A stretch of 64,000 nt of DNA from Bacteroidaceae bacterium. Lineage in GTDB: Bacteria > Bacteroidota > Bacteroidia > Bacteroidales > Bacteroidaceae. The stretch spans positions 1-64,000 of the forward strand of contig JAFSRW010000063.1 in NCBI GenBank assembly GCA_017445925.1, in the 5' to 3' direction. Below, piece by piece: positions 51,783 through 61,892 of this stretch. The position numbers were made by a program, and so were the translations under genes. A model generated the notes under the pieces. It was not told the DNA's origin. It worked only from the letters and a program-made list of their open reading frames with translations, and searched no databases. Position 1 is the stretch's first letter. Each line of letters opens with the position of its first letter.

Positions 51783-51907
51783 CCTACGTTAGGAAAAACT
51801 TTTTCCTACGTGTAGAAAAAATATTTTCTATGTTAAGGAAAAAAAAAGTTAAGTTAGATAATTTTTTTTCTATGTTAGAAACGGAACTTTTCTAAGTTGA
51901 TTTTTTT
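51783..51907. repeat. A/T-rich repeat with ~22-bp period
   Basis: Units starting near 51783, 51805, 51828, 51849, 51870 and 51892 share a CTACGTTAG/CTATGTTAG word followed by A-rich and T-rich blocks (for example CCTACGTGTAGAAAAAAT). Each is roughly palindromic. It fills most of the spacer between comF and the SusD-like gene. The word CCTACGTGTAG also forms the terminator at 7941. Confidence 0.65.
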
Positions 51908-51914
51908 GATTATC

Positions 51915-51948
51915 CAAAAAAGAGCGCTCGGATTGCTCCGGGCGCTCT
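51915..51948 (-). terminator. terminator of the SusC/SusD-like operon
   Basis: AGAGCGCTCGGA (51921-51932) pairs with TCCGGGCGCTCT (51937-51948), one wobble, 4-nt loop. On the minus strand it is followed by a U run (AAAAAA at 51915-51920), 20 bp after the stop of the last operon gene. Confidence 0.9.
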
Positions 51949-51968
51949 TCCTATTATCAATATGGATT

Positions 51969-54428
51969 TTATTCAGTAGGGAAGGGGAGGTACCAGTTAT
52001 TCTGGTTCAGAAGGATATTGTACATAGTCATATCCATGGTTCCCTTACGCTTTGCTACGCGAGATGCCAGGAAGCTGGGATCGTTACGACGGATGGCAAC
52101 ACGAGCCAAGTCAGAGAAACGACATCCCTCAAAGGCAAGCTCCAGAGCGTCCTCATCAATGATAAGGTCCTCAACGGCTTCCTTAACCCATTCATCATAG
52201 CTTCCGTCATAAATCTGATCCTTGGTTACTGTTACGCCATGGTTAGCCTTGATAATCTTGGTAACCAGTTTAACATAGTCGTAAGAACTCCAGCGCTCAG
52301 GATCATCTGGCTTCAGAATACCGCAACCACGTGAATGAACACCGATGGTCAGGAAGTCAGTTGAAGATGATGTATTGTTCAGATTATAAGCTTCTGCAAG
52401 GCTGTAACCACGGCTATCATAGATGTTTCTCTTGTATAAGGGATGGATTGATCCTGTGTAGCCACGAAGATAGGGACGGTTGTTATAGTTCATGTATTCC
52501 GTTGTAGCTGCCTTTCTTACCTCACGACGATCCAGATACCAGAGAGCCTTCTGGCATATTTCTGAAGGATAGTTGTTGAACGTCTTGGCAAAGAAGCCTA
52601 CGTAAGCCAGGTTGATTTCCTTTGGTATAACGGGCTCTGCATCCTCGGGTAGGGTGCTGTTGATAGAATCAGCTATAGCCTGATATTTGGCGTCAACGTA
52701 TGCTTTCAGCTTGTCAAAAGAGGTAATGTATTCTTTTACATCTGGGTCATATCCAGGTAAACCCCATACGTATTGGGTAGAGTCATCAACTTGTTCAATG
52801 TAAACAAAGACAGAATCCTTTACACCATAGTCCAGACTGGCACCGGAGAGGTAGCTGAATGGCCTGTTTGCATAATCTTCTTCCTCAACATTGCTGGGGA
52901 ACCACATGTTATGGTTACTAACCAGACCGTTCTTCAGGATGGCAAATGCATAGCTGGGGAATCCGGCACGGTTGATAGCCTCGGCATAACGCAGCCAGAT
53001 GGTTGACTTGCGGTAAACCAATGGGTAAACGGTGCTGAATGAGCTATTAGGATTCTGTTTGCTAATGAGCTTGCCATACAGTGTATTCTCACCCATAGGC
53101 AGGGTGTACTGCTCGCTGCGGGGAGTGAGAACGACAGCATTCCTCATTGCAGAAGTTAATGGTCTGTAAATCCATACGCGACGTGCATCACCAACTTCGG
53201 GCAGTACGGCCAATTCCTGGTAAGGTTCATTATCTCTTGATCCGGAACCGATGTAGCACTCGTACTTCTGGCTGTCACACAATGCCTCATAGCCTCTACT
53301 GGGGAGAAGTTCGCGGCGGTAACCATTGTCGCGGTAGTTCAGGCTAACGAAAGAGGTGGTAGCCTTTGCATCTTCATCGGCAATACCACTACCACTTGCA
53401 CTCAGGGTTGCCTCAAAACCGAACAAACGGTTGATGTCGGTAAATACATGACCGTCCAAACGACCCTTGTTGCTGGGGATACAGGTAATGGCTTCATAGC
53501 GGTAACGGCCGCCAGTTAAAGAATAGCCGGTTTCATTATAGGGAACAGCTCCATAGAAGCCATACTGTGGATCATCGATACTTGCTACGCGGTCACCCAA
53601 GCTAATATAATTGGTTGTTTCCAGAGGACCGCAGAACTTGGAGTTCAGGAACTTGTAATAATAGCTGGCAGCTTTCTTGCAAGCAGTCTCATCGCCCTGC
53701 ATCAGATAGAGGTCACCAATTACAACGTCTAATGGGAACATCACACGCATACTGTGGCAAACGAGTTCATATTCGTTGTACTGGGGGAACATATCCTCTG
53801 GGTCAAGCTTTGCATACACTTCCTCCAAATCAGCTCCAAGCAGGTCTGCCAGAGTCTTGGCATCTGCCATGGTATGATTGGGATCCTTAATGAACTTGTT
53901 GATGTCATCTGTGGTAAGCAATGGCTCCTTGTAGAAGGGAACTCTACCGTATGCATACACGAGCTGCATATAAACCCAGGCACGAATGGCTTGAACCTGA
54001 GCGCACTCCTGCAGCATGTATCTCTTCTGCTGACCGGTAGATACCATCAAGGCTGTATCACATTTGGCAATATAGGCATTACAGCTGTTGATGACGTGAT
54101 AGTAATCACTGACCTTCAGGTATGCACAGGCGCCATCCTTGTACTTGTCCTGATAACCGTTCTGTCCAAAGTTGATGATGGCTGCAATGGTGTCACTTAC
54201 ATAAGCGGAACCTTCTACCAAGTCACCACGGCACTCATTGAGAATCACATAACGCTCTGCTATGTTCTGCAGAGACTTTAGAATACCCCAGTAAGAGTAC
54301 AGGGTATCCTTAGCCACTTCATAGGCGTGGCGGTCACTATCTGGGGTTAGCATGTCCTGGCATGATGTATTCACCATACCCAGTGTCATGCAGCAGATAA
54401 GCAAGCTTATAATTGATTTCTTTTTCAT
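51969..54428 (-). CDS. SusD/RagB-like outer membrane lipoprotein (large)
   Basis: A SusD/RagB-family surface lipoprotein of 819 aa that should cap the SusC-like transporter encoded just upstream. The signal LLICCMTLGMVNTSCQD has a lipobox Cys near residue 23. The TPR-rich N-terminus (DTLYSYWGILKSLQNIAERYVIL) and the end with EGCRFSDLARVAIRRND and YLPFPTE fit the family. It is longer than the common 500-650 aa. The ligand is unknown. Confidence 0.88.
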   Translation of the reverse strand: MKKKSIISLLICCMTLGMVNTSCQDMLTPDSDRHAYEVAKDTLYSYWGILKSLQNIAERYVILNECRGDLVEGSAYVSDTIAAIINFGQNGYQDKYKDGACAYLKVSDYYHVINSCNAYIAKCDTALMVSTGQQKRYMLQECAQVQAIRAWVYMQLVYAYGRVPFYKEPLLTTDDINKFIKDPNHTMADAKTLADLLGADLEEVYAKLDPEDMFPQYNEYELVCHSMRVMFPLDVVIGDLYLMQGDETACKKAASYYYKFLNSKFCGPLETTNYISLGDRVASIDDPQYGFYGAVPYNETGYSLTGGRYRYEAITCIPSNKGRLDGHVFTDINRLFGFEATLSASGSGIADEDAKATTSFVSLNYRDNGYRRELLPSRGYEALCDSQKYECYIGSGSRDNEPYQELAVLPEVGDARRVWIYRPLTSAMRNAVVLTPRSEQYTLPMGENTLYGKLISKQNPNSSFSTVYPLVYRKSTIWLRYAEAINRAGFPSYAFAILKNGLVSNHNMWFPSNVEEEDYANRPFSYLSGASLDYGVKDSVFVYIEQVDDSTQYVWGLPGYDPDVKEYITSFDKLKAYVDAKYQAIADSINSTLPEDAEPVIPKEINLAYVGFFAKTFNNYPSEICQKALWYLDRREVRKAATTEYMNYNNRPYLRGYTGSIHPLYKRNIYDSRGYSLAEAYNLNNTSSSTDFLTIGVHSRGCGILKPDDPERWSSYDYVKLVTKIIKANHGVTVTKDQIYDGSYDEWVKEAVEDLIIDEDALELAFEGCRFSDLARVAIRRNDPSFLASRVAKRKGTMDMTMYNILLNQNNWYLPFPTE

Positions 54429-54446
54429 AATCTTATATTCTTCTGA

Positions 54447-57400
54447 TTACAGGTTGATGGTTACACCAAAGTTGAAACTGCGGCCACGAGGAATAAGTCC
54501 GGTGTCAATACCCTGATAAAGAACGCCGTTGTGGCTGCTCATCTCAGGATCAGTTCCCAAGTACTTGGTTAAGCAGAATATGTTATTGGCCTCACCCCAT
54601 ACCTTCAAACCTAACAACCAGCTGTTGCTGTAAGGTATCTTGTAGGTAAGACGAAGGTGCTTCAGTTTCAGGTAGCTGCCGTCCTCAATCCAGCGGTCAG
54701 ACATACGCTCGTTGTTGCGCCAGTCTTCTGTATCGGCGAAGCAGGCACGAGGCATATCAGTAACCTGACCTTCGTAGGTCCAGCGGCGCAGGGCTGCACT
54801 TGACTGATTGTAGGTGGTATTCAAACCTTCAATTCTGGAACGCTGGTAGTTGTAAACATCGTTGCCAAGGCTGTACTTGAAGTTCATGTCCAGGCGGAGA
54901 TTCTTCCAGGTAAGGCTGGTGAATATGTTACCATAGATGTCGGGGTGGGGGTTGCCAATAACAACCTTGTCGGCATCATCAATTACGCCATCACCGTTCT
55001 GGTCGATGAAGTGAACATCACCGGCCTGGAAGTTGGCGTACTTCTTGTCTTCGTCGGCAATACCGGTAGGATACTTCAGGTAACCCATCTTGCCTGCCTG
55101 ACTTGCCTCTTCATCTGAAGCGAATACTCCGTCGGTTTTCCATCCGTAGAAGCTGCCTACTGCATAGCCTACAGCAGTAAGGATGTTATCCTTGCCATAA
55201 ACACTGTTGGTATAGCCGTGGATGTACTGTACGTTGTTGCCGTTTACATCGGTCAGTACCATGGTGTTGCTCAGGCTGACGGGCAACTCGGTAATCTTAT
55301 TTCTGTAGTGACCAAGGCTGGCGCCAAGTTCCCACTTCCAGTCCTTCTTGTTGATAATGGCAGCATTGACATTAAACTCAACACCCCTGTTGGTGAGCTG
55401 GCCCTCATTGGTCCAGTACTGAGTCATACCAGATACAAAGCTAAGCTCCTTCTGTGTAAGCAAGTTGCTTGTCTTATGCCAGAAGATGTCAATACCTGCC
55501 TGCAAGCGGTTGTTCAGGAAGCTTCCCTGCAGGCCGATGTTCCACTTGGTAGTAGTTTCCCACTGTATACCGCTGTTGGCAATATTCTTCAGGTAGAGAC
55601 CTACGGTGGTGCGGCTCACTCGCTGGCTTTCCCAGTATGTACGTGCTGCATAGTAGTCAAGGTCATCATTACCACTCATGTCAAAACCGGCGGTCAGCTT
55701 CAGGTAGTCAATACCCTTGCACTTGAACCACTTCTCGTTGCTGACGAGCCATCCTAACTGCAGTGAGGGGAAAATACCCCAGCTTACACCGAATGCCTTG
55801 ATACCAGAGTTGGTATTTTCACCGAAACGGCTGGCAGCCTGAGCACTTACTGCAAATTCTGCAAAGTAACGGTTCTTGAAGTTGTAGCCGGCATTCAGGT
55901 AGTAAGTCATATCTGACCATTCATCATTGGTACCACCATAATGGATGTAGTCCATGTTCTTGTTGATGATGGGCAGTTTATCGTTCTCGTTGTTATAACC
56001 GCTCATGTAGTTGTAGCTGAAGGCGTACTTGTTATAGCGCCAGCCGCCAAATACATCTACGGTATGGGCTCCGTAATTCTTTGCCCATTCCAGACGCAGG
56101 TCGTTGTTAAGGGTAGTCTCCTTAGAGAAGAGGGTCTTCTGCATACTGTCAATATAACCCAGGTCTGTCAGGAAGTAAGGTGTTGTACCATTTACGGGAA
56201 GGAAGTACTTCTCGTTGTTACGGTTCATCTGGAAGTTGAAGCGGTCGCTGATACTGAAGGTATTGGTAACCTGCCACTTAGGACTTACATTAATGTTAAC
56301 AACCGTATTCTGAGCGTAGTTCTTGGTTTTGCCATCACCGTTCTGAAGAATCCAGTAGGGATTACGCAGTGACTCGTTCAGGCGGGTTCCGCCAATTGCG
56401 TTGTTGAACTGGAAGGGATTAACAATGTAACTTCCCCCGTCTGCCGCATACTTACCTGCATATTCATTGGAGAGTTGCAGACGGTTTGATGCAATAGGAT
56501 CGGTAGAAGTCTCGTCGTAGTACCAGGCATACCTGCTGATGAATGGAGCCTGTACCACACCCAGTACGTTGGGAGAACCTATGTTCTGCATAGAGTAATC
56601 CTCGCTCCAGCCCTGGTCAAGCAAATCATAGCTTACCTGGTTGTAGGCAATATCCAAACCTGTCTTCAGTTTCGGGAATATCTCAATGTCCGTATTGAAA
56701 CGCAGGTTCAGACGGTTCATGCCGGTACCCTTGGCATTGGCATTGCTGGATGCATAACCCAAAGAGAGGGCATACATACCTACGTCATCACCACCTTCTA
56801 CGCTCAACTTGTAGTTTTGAGTAGCGGCTGTCCGATAAAGGCCGTCCTGCCAATTCTCGTTATTGCTAAATACCTTGCGGTAATAGTTAGACGGGCTCTT
56901 GTCTAGGAAGCGGAAATTATTCAACTGGTTGGCTTTCATGTTATCCAGTGTACTGATAACATCACCCAGATAAGTTGAATACTGGTCACCGTTCAGCATA
57001 GGTAATGTAGAGGGCATGAGTTCCACACCTCCGTAGATACGGACGTTAATCTTGGTAGCCATGCTCTTACCGCGCTTGGTGTTGATGATGATCACACCGT
57101 TACCACCCTTGGCACCATACAGGGCGGTACCATTCTTCAGTACTTGGATGGATTCGATGTTCTCTGGGTCAATACCGGCAATCAGGTTATTGAAGAAACC
57201 TTCGTGAGCAGACATACGGTCATACTGGGCATCCATGATATTGCCGTCCAGAATAATCAGGGGCTGCACATTGGCATTGATTGAGTTAACACCACGGATG
57301 GTCATAAAGTTACCGATACCAGGTGTGCCGTTACGCAGAACGGTATGAATGTCACCTGCCAGTCTCAGTTCAATGTCTTCATCGGCACTTATACTGCTGG

Positions 57401-57884
57401 TCTCATTCAATGTAATCTTCTTCTGTGCGGTAATGGTAGTACCTTCTGTGAAGTAAGGATTGAAGTTGGTATCGATCAGCTTTATATTAGCTTCACCGTT
57501 TTTAACTGCACACTGAACAGGATTGTATCCTTCAGCGTAAGCATAAACAGCATCAGAGAATACGGGAATTTGAAGGGTATAGGTACCGTCATCCTCAGTC
57601 AGAGTAGAGTATCTTCCCAGACCTAAGGCCTGAACACGTACACCACCCATAGGTTCACCGGTAGCATCATCGGTGACAATACCCTTAACGGTTTTTGTCT
57701 CGTACACTTTCTCGGGCTTTTTGGGAGCCTTTCGTACGACAACCTCCTCTTCTTCTCCGTCAGTACTTTCCACTTCATCCTGCGCATATACGCTGGGGAT
57801 GCTCAAACCGGAAAGCAACAGGAAACACAGACCTGTTTTCAGTGTCTTGTGCATGAATGTATCATTTAATATATTTTTCATCAT
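54447..57884 (-). CDS. SusC/RagA-like TonB-dependent transporter, atypical N-terminus
   Basis: A 1145-aa outer membrane transporter. After a signal peptide (CFLLLSGLSIPSVYAQ) comes an unusual acidic stretch (STDGEEEEVVVRKAPKKPEK), then a carboxypeptidase-like domain (TVKGIVTDDATGEPMGGVRV) and a plug with MTIRGVNSINANVQPLII and VLKNGTALYGAKGGNGVIII. The barrel follows, ending FNFGVTINL. ATGs at 57884 or 57854 are both possible. The 18-bp gap to the SusD-like partner shows a SusC/D pair. Confidence 0.92.
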   Translation of the reverse strand: MMKNILNDTFMHKTLKTGLCFLLLSGLSIPSVYAQDEVESTDGEEEEVVVRKAPKKPEKVYETKTVKGIVTDDATGEPMGGVRVQALGLGRYSTLTEDDGTYTLQIPVFSDAVYAYAEGYNPVQCAVKNGEANIKLIDTNFNPYFTEGTTITAQKKITLNETSSISADEDIELRLAGDIHTVLRNGTPGIGNFMTIRGVNSINANVQPLIILDGNIMDAQYDRMSAHEGFFNNLIAGIDPENIESIQVLKNGTALYGAKGGNGVIIINTKRGKSMATKINVRIYGGVELMPSTLPMLNGDQYSTYLGDVISTLDNMKANQLNNFRFLDKSPSNYYRKVFSNNENWQDGLYRTAATQNYKLSVEGGDDVGMYALSLGYASSNANAKGTGMNRLNLRFNTDIEIFPKLKTGLDIAYNQVSYDLLDQGWSEDYSMQNIGSPNVLGVVQAPFISRYAWYYDETSTDPIASNRLQLSNEYAGKYAADGGSYIVNPFQFNNAIGGTRLNESLRNPYWILQNGDGKTKNYAQNTVVNINVSPKWQVTNTFSISDRFNFQMNRNNEKYFLPVNGTTPYFLTDLGYIDSMQKTLFSKETTLNNDLRLEWAKNYGAHTVDVFGGWRYNKYAFSYNYMSGYNNENDKLPIINKNMDYIHYGGTNDEWSDMTYYLNAGYNFKNRYFAEFAVSAQAASRFGENTNSGIKAFGVSWGIFPSLQLGWLVSNEKWFKCKGIDYLKLTAGFDMSGNDDLDYYAARTYWESQRVSRTTVGLYLKNIANSGIQWETTTKWNIGLQGSFLNNRLQAGIDIFWHKTSNLLTQKELSFVSGMTQYWTNEGQLTNRGVEFNVNAAIINKKDWKWELGASLGHYRNKITELPVSLSNTMVLTDVNGNNVQYIHGYTNSVYGKDNILTAVGYAVGSFYGWKTDGVFASDEEASQAGKMGYLKYPTGIADEDKKYANFQAGDVHFIDQNGDGVIDDADKVVIGNPHPDIYGNIFTSLTWKNLRLDMNFKYSLGNDVYNYQRSRIEGLNTTYNQSSAALRRWTYEGQVTDMPRACFADTEDWRNNERMSDRWIEDGSYLKLKHLRLTYKIPYSNSWLLGLKVWGEANNIFCLTKYLGTDPEMSSHNGVLYQGIDTGLIPRGRSFNFGVTINL

Positions 57885-57893
57885 TGTAATGGT

Positions 57894-59885
57894 TTACTGA
57901 GGGTCGAGAATTGTTTCTTCACCGGTTTCCTTACTTTTCAGTATCACGCGGTCAATATACATGTGATAAATGAATCCCTTCTTGGCGGATGCACTCTTGG
58001 TGGCTCCTTCAAGAATCAGGGTAGGATAACTGAAGCGCATGTTCTTGTAAGAATAGGGGAACTCAAAGTCTTCAAACACCAGCAGGGTGTCCACCTTTGT
58101 TCCGTCATATTCTACAACAGCTGACTTCTTGTTGGTTACATCCTTACCGTTGGCGGCATTGTTGTTGTAACGAATCTGGCCAGTGAAACTCTGCTTGGTA
58201 ATAGCCGAGATAGAGTCAATGTAATGCTGGTTGATAACTTCTGTGCCTGTAGAGTCGGTGGTTAAGAAATCATCGTAATTTCCCTTGTTGGATATCAACG
58301 TGTACCAGTAGGGAACACAAACAACATAGACATCATACTTTCCACTCATCACCTCGGCATCCTGTCTACGCGTAACTACGGGAGAGGTGCTGGTAAGGTT
58401 GCCCAGCAGCTTAACCTCCACGTGAGGAACGGCAGTAGGACCAGGAGCTGCCAAATAGTAGAAGTTATTATGGCTTACGTGTCCGTACTTGTTAGCAATT
58501 TCTGAATAAAGAGTATTGTTGAAACTGTAGGTTTTTGTGTCAGAACCTACCTTGAAGTAGGTAGAGGTGTTGGAGGTATAGTAGAAATTACCCAAACCAT
58601 CAATTTCAACCTCAATGTCAGGATTGTACAGTTCTCTTGGGAATGCCCATTCAGTTGCCTCGTAAGCGTAACCGTTACTCATTTTAACCAAATTGCCATT
58701 GAAGATGCTGGTCTTGTCCCAAGTGGCAGTATTGCGCAGGGTATCTCCGAAAGTATTCAGCAGATACTCTGCGGTAGCTCCCTTATTGGCAATGAAATCC
58801 TCTAACGTCCAGAGCTTGCTGCCTACCTTAGGCTGCTTGTTTACGTTGTAAACCAATGGAGTGGTAAGATCCATGTCCATACTCATTTTTGCCAAAGAGT
58901 CCGGGTCTGCAATGGTACGAATAACTGAAGTACCCTGGTTGCCTTTTTCCTTGTCCTCATATTTCTCTGGATACTTGTACAGATGTCCGATCTTCTGCTT
59001 AGCAGCAGTCCAGGCTGCATCTGTGGGCAGAACCATGATAAAGGCGGAGTCTTCCTGATTGATACGGGCATCGAAACATTCCTGGAACATATCCCATGTC
59101 TCAGCTCCAGAATTTGGTCTGTAGTAGTCATGGTCAAACAAAATGTTTGTAGTCCTGTACACACTGTCAACGTATGAAGGATTACCATCCTTGTCAGGAA
59201 GACCTTCTATACTGCCGTCCTTGTAAAACTCTGTGGTATCCTTGGATACTACATATTCAGACATAAGGGGCAGGGAAGGACTGAACTTCAGATACTCATA
59301 GAAGTTGTAGTGGAAGGGTGTAGTTCCCAGAATGGTATGCAAGGTACCATTCATGGCGGCTATGTTCTTCTTGTTGAGGTCAACTCCCTGAATCTTACAT
59401 TTTGTGGTATCTGTCTTATCAAAAATCATGTTCTTGCCGTTAATCATCTTAATGGTATCAATACCGGGATTAGAGATGTTCCTGCGCCAAAGAGCAATGT
59501 GGTTGCTGATGAACTGCTGCTGTAAATTGTAACCGTCCGTTGCACAGCGTTCCAGGAGAGTCTGATATTCTGCATCTGTGATAGCGCTATTCTCGGGTGC
59601 CCATACGGTAGTCAACTGACCGCTCTTCAGCACATCGGCATACGTCCAGTTATTTACAGGGTGGGTCTCGTCTTTCCAATATTTTGCCGTTTCTGCTATG
59701 GTCTTGAATTTGCTCAGATTGGGGTTGTCGTTAATGAGTTCCCAAAGAGTCTTTGTAGCAATAGCAGAGTTTTCATCACCTCCGTAATTTATATCGAAGT
59801 GATCATCGGAGCAACTGGGCACTGCCAGGATGGCAGCTCCCAGAGCAATTGCTCCAATGTATTTGTTGAATTTATTGTTAGCCAT
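57894..59885 (-). CDS. fasciclin-domain lipoprotein
   Basis: A 663-aa lipoprotein (GAAILAVPSCSDD) that appears to carry fasciclin (FAS1) domains, judged by phrases such as TTVWAPENSAITDAEYQ with NMIFDKTD and MNGTLHTILGT, and ILVLPTDAAWTA-like segment AFIMVLPTDAAWTAAKQKI. FAS1 domains mediate adhesion or ligand binding. It stands between two SusC/D pairs and is likely part of the same surface complex. Confidence 0.85.
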   Translation of the reverse strand: MANNKFNKYIGAIALGAAILAVPSCSDDHFDINYGGDENSAIATKTLWELINDNPNLSKFKTIAETAKYWKDETHPVNNWTYADVLKSGQLTTVWAPENSAITDAEYQTLLERCATDGYNLQQQFISNHIALWRRNISNPGIDTIKMINGKNMIFDKTDTTKCKIQGVDLNKKNIAAMNGTLHTILGTTPFHYNFYEYLKFSPSLPLMSEYVVSKDTTEFYKDGSIEGLPDKDGNPSYVDSVYRTTNILFDHDYYRPNSGAETWDMFQECFDARINQEDSAFIMVLPTDAAWTAAKQKIGHLYKYPEKYEDKEKGNQGTSVIRTIADPDSLAKMSMDMDLTTPLVYNVNKQPKVGSKLWTLEDFIANKGATAEYLLNTFGDTLRNTATWDKTSIFNGNLVKMSNGYAYEATEWAFPRELYNPDIEVEIDGLGNFYYTSNTSTYFKVGSDTKTYSFNNTLYSEIANKYGHVSHNNFYYLAAPGPTAVPHVEVKLLGNLTSTSPVVTRRQDAEVMSGKYDVYVVCVPYWYTLISNKGNYDDFLTTDSTGTEVINQHYIDSISAITKQSFTGQIRYNNNAANGKDVTNKKSAVVEYDGTKVDTLLVFEDFEFPYSYKNMRFSYPTLILEGATKSASAKKGFIYHMYIDRVILKSKETGEETILDPQ

Positions 59886-59927
59886 ATTTGATATTTCTTT
59901 AAATTCCTGATATCTGTTTATACAAAC

Positions 59928-61880
59928 TTACTGTTCATACCTTGATTTGTTCCATACAGGATTCTGAAGAACTACACCGCGGCTTGCCTTTACTTCCTGC
60001 TCATAGATAGGACAGTAGAGACCCCAGCGATTCTTGAACCTGTTAATCAGGGTACTATAGGAATTGCTAACAGAGTTCTGCATGAAGCACTCTACTACGG
60101 CGCTCATACCAGAAAATCCATTGCCAACGTATCCGGGTTCACCCTTCTGTACACCTTCGGGATTCTCGCGCTCGTCTGGTGAATCTGCATTGTTGTTGCT
60201 GATTCGCTCTGCGAGACGTACAAGGTCAAACCAACGCTTTCCTTCAGCTAATAGTTCAATCTGACGCTGGTTCATAACGGTCTTTACTAAGCCGGTAACC
60301 TTAGGTGTGGTTGACTTCTTTCCAGACCAGTCAGAAGCTACCTTTACATCACCAATTGTACCGGAACCATCCTCTGCGGGCTGCTTACCTTCCTCAATGT
60401 CGCAATAAGAACGGCGGTTGATGGCGTTCAGGATGCTCTTTACTGTTGGAGTTTCCTTCTTGGCACATGCTAAAGCTTCAGCCTTCATGAGCATAACATC
60501 TGTGGTACGATAAATTATCCAGTTGTTATACTCAGAACCGGAATTCGAATCGATAAAATATGCATACATTACTTTACGGTTAGTTCCCTGTCCCTCTAAT
60601 TGGAAGTAGGGATACTGATACTTCAGGCAGTAGTAGCCCGATTTGGCTTGCGTGTCTTCGATATAAACCTGGCAGCCAACCCACAGACGGGTATCGAACT
60701 TCTGCAGTTTTTCGTCTTTTTCGCAAGCTTCCTTCATGGCATCCTCAGCAACCATCAGGTTAGTACTTCTTGCATAGCCATACAAAGAATTAACGATTTT
60801 GTTCTTTAAACCGTCGCTCACCCTATATTGCAACTCAAGGATACTTTCTATACTGTTTCCATCTTCAAATATATCTTCCTGAGACGTTAGTCTGGGGTTG
60901 GTACTTTGGTGAGCACCCACGAAGTTGTTCTTAATGAGGTCAACGTTGGGTAAACCATAAGAAACAATCTCTGTAGTAGTTCCACCACCGAAGGTCATGG
61001 ATGAGAAGTAGTCCTCTACCTGATTGTGGTGTGCCTCAAGTGCCTTGTCGGCCCACTTAACAGCCAAGTCATAGTCACCAACGGGAGTATGGGCGATAGA
61101 ATCCACGGTTCCGTCGGGCTTCACAACTCTTACTGTATCGTTCTTGATAGCACGACCTTCGTGCAGTGAACCACGCCATAGGTACATATCAGCCAACATG
61201 GCGTAGATAGCAGCATTGGTAATCATACCCTTGGTGTCAGTATTGTTGGCAAAGCGGTTACGTGCCTGACCTGCCACGCTTTCACAATCCAGGATGATAG
61301 AGTCCAGCACCACTAACTGGTTGGTGAGGGGGAATATTTCCACATCTTTGTCGCTATTGATAACCTTTGTGGTGTAAGGTACATCCTTAAAGGCGCGAAT
61401 CAGATAGAAATAGTTGAGGGCACGGAGGGCTGTCATCTCAGCACGCATGTATAACCACTCGGTGGTGGTAAACTGCTTGTCCCTCTCTAGTACTTCTGGA
61501 CCATGTTTCAACACCTTGTTACAGAAGTTGATGGTCTTGTAAACGCCTCCCCAGTCATAACATGACATACTGGAGTCAGGCATACCTGCTAATATGTTAC
61601 TGTACCTGTCATGGCTATCCTGCTCTGAATGTGTTTCAGTGTTCAGCTTATAGGAGTCTGAACGCAGGTCGCCCCATATAAACATGTTATCTACAGTACT
61701 TGCCATTTGCTTGTAGGCGCCGTAGCGAACGCCGTTAAGGTCGTTCATGTCTTCCCAGAAATCTTCCTCAACAACCTTGTCTGTGGGATAGATTGTCAGG
61801 TAGTCTTCGCAGGATGCTAATCCTACAGCCAGCAATCCAAACAAGCAGGCAGATTTATATATATGATTGATCTTTTTCAT
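59928..61880 (-). CDS. SusD/RagB-like outer membrane lipoprotein
   Basis: A standard-length (650 aa) SusD-family lipoprotein with the signal FGLLAVGLASCEDYL and lipobox Cys near 24. Typical marks are the early LTIYPTDKVVEEDFW segment, the TPR helices around MRAEMTALRALNYFYLIRA and the C-terminal ELLAEGKRWFDLVRL. It lies 12 bp after the SusC gene and should form the lid of that transporter. Confidence 0.95.
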   Translation of the reverse strand: MKKINHIYKSACLFGLLAVGLASCEDYLTIYPTDKVVEEDFWEDMNDLNGVRYGAYKQMASTVDNMFIWGDLRSDSYKLNTETHSEQDSHDRYSNILAGMPDSSMSCYDWGGVYKTINFCNKVLKHGPEVLERDKQFTTTEWLYMRAEMTALRALNYFYLIRAFKDVPYTTKVINSDKDVEIFPLTNQLVVLDSIILDCESVAGQARNRFANNTDTKGMITNAAIYAMLADMYLWRGSLHEGRAIKNDTVRVVKPDGTVDSIAHTPVGDYDLAVKWADKALEAHHNQVEDYFSSMTFGGGTTTEIVSYGLPNVDLIKNNFVGAHQSTNPRLTSQEDIFEDGNSIESILELQYRVSDGLKNKIVNSLYGYARSTNLMVAEDAMKEACEKDEKLQKFDTRLWVGCQVYIEDTQAKSGYYCLKYQYPYFQLEGQGTNRKVMYAYFIDSNSGSEYNNWIIYRTTDVMLMKAEALACAKKETPTVKSILNAINRRSYCDIEEGKQPAEDGSGTIGDVKVASDWSGKKSTTPKVTGLVKTVMNQRQIELLAEGKRWFDLVRLAERISNNNADSPDERENPEGVQKGEPGYVGNGFSGMSAVVECFMQNSVSNSYSTLINRFKNRWGLYCPIYEQEVKASRGVVLQNPVWNKSRYEQ

Positions 61881-61892
61881 CTGTTTGTAATT

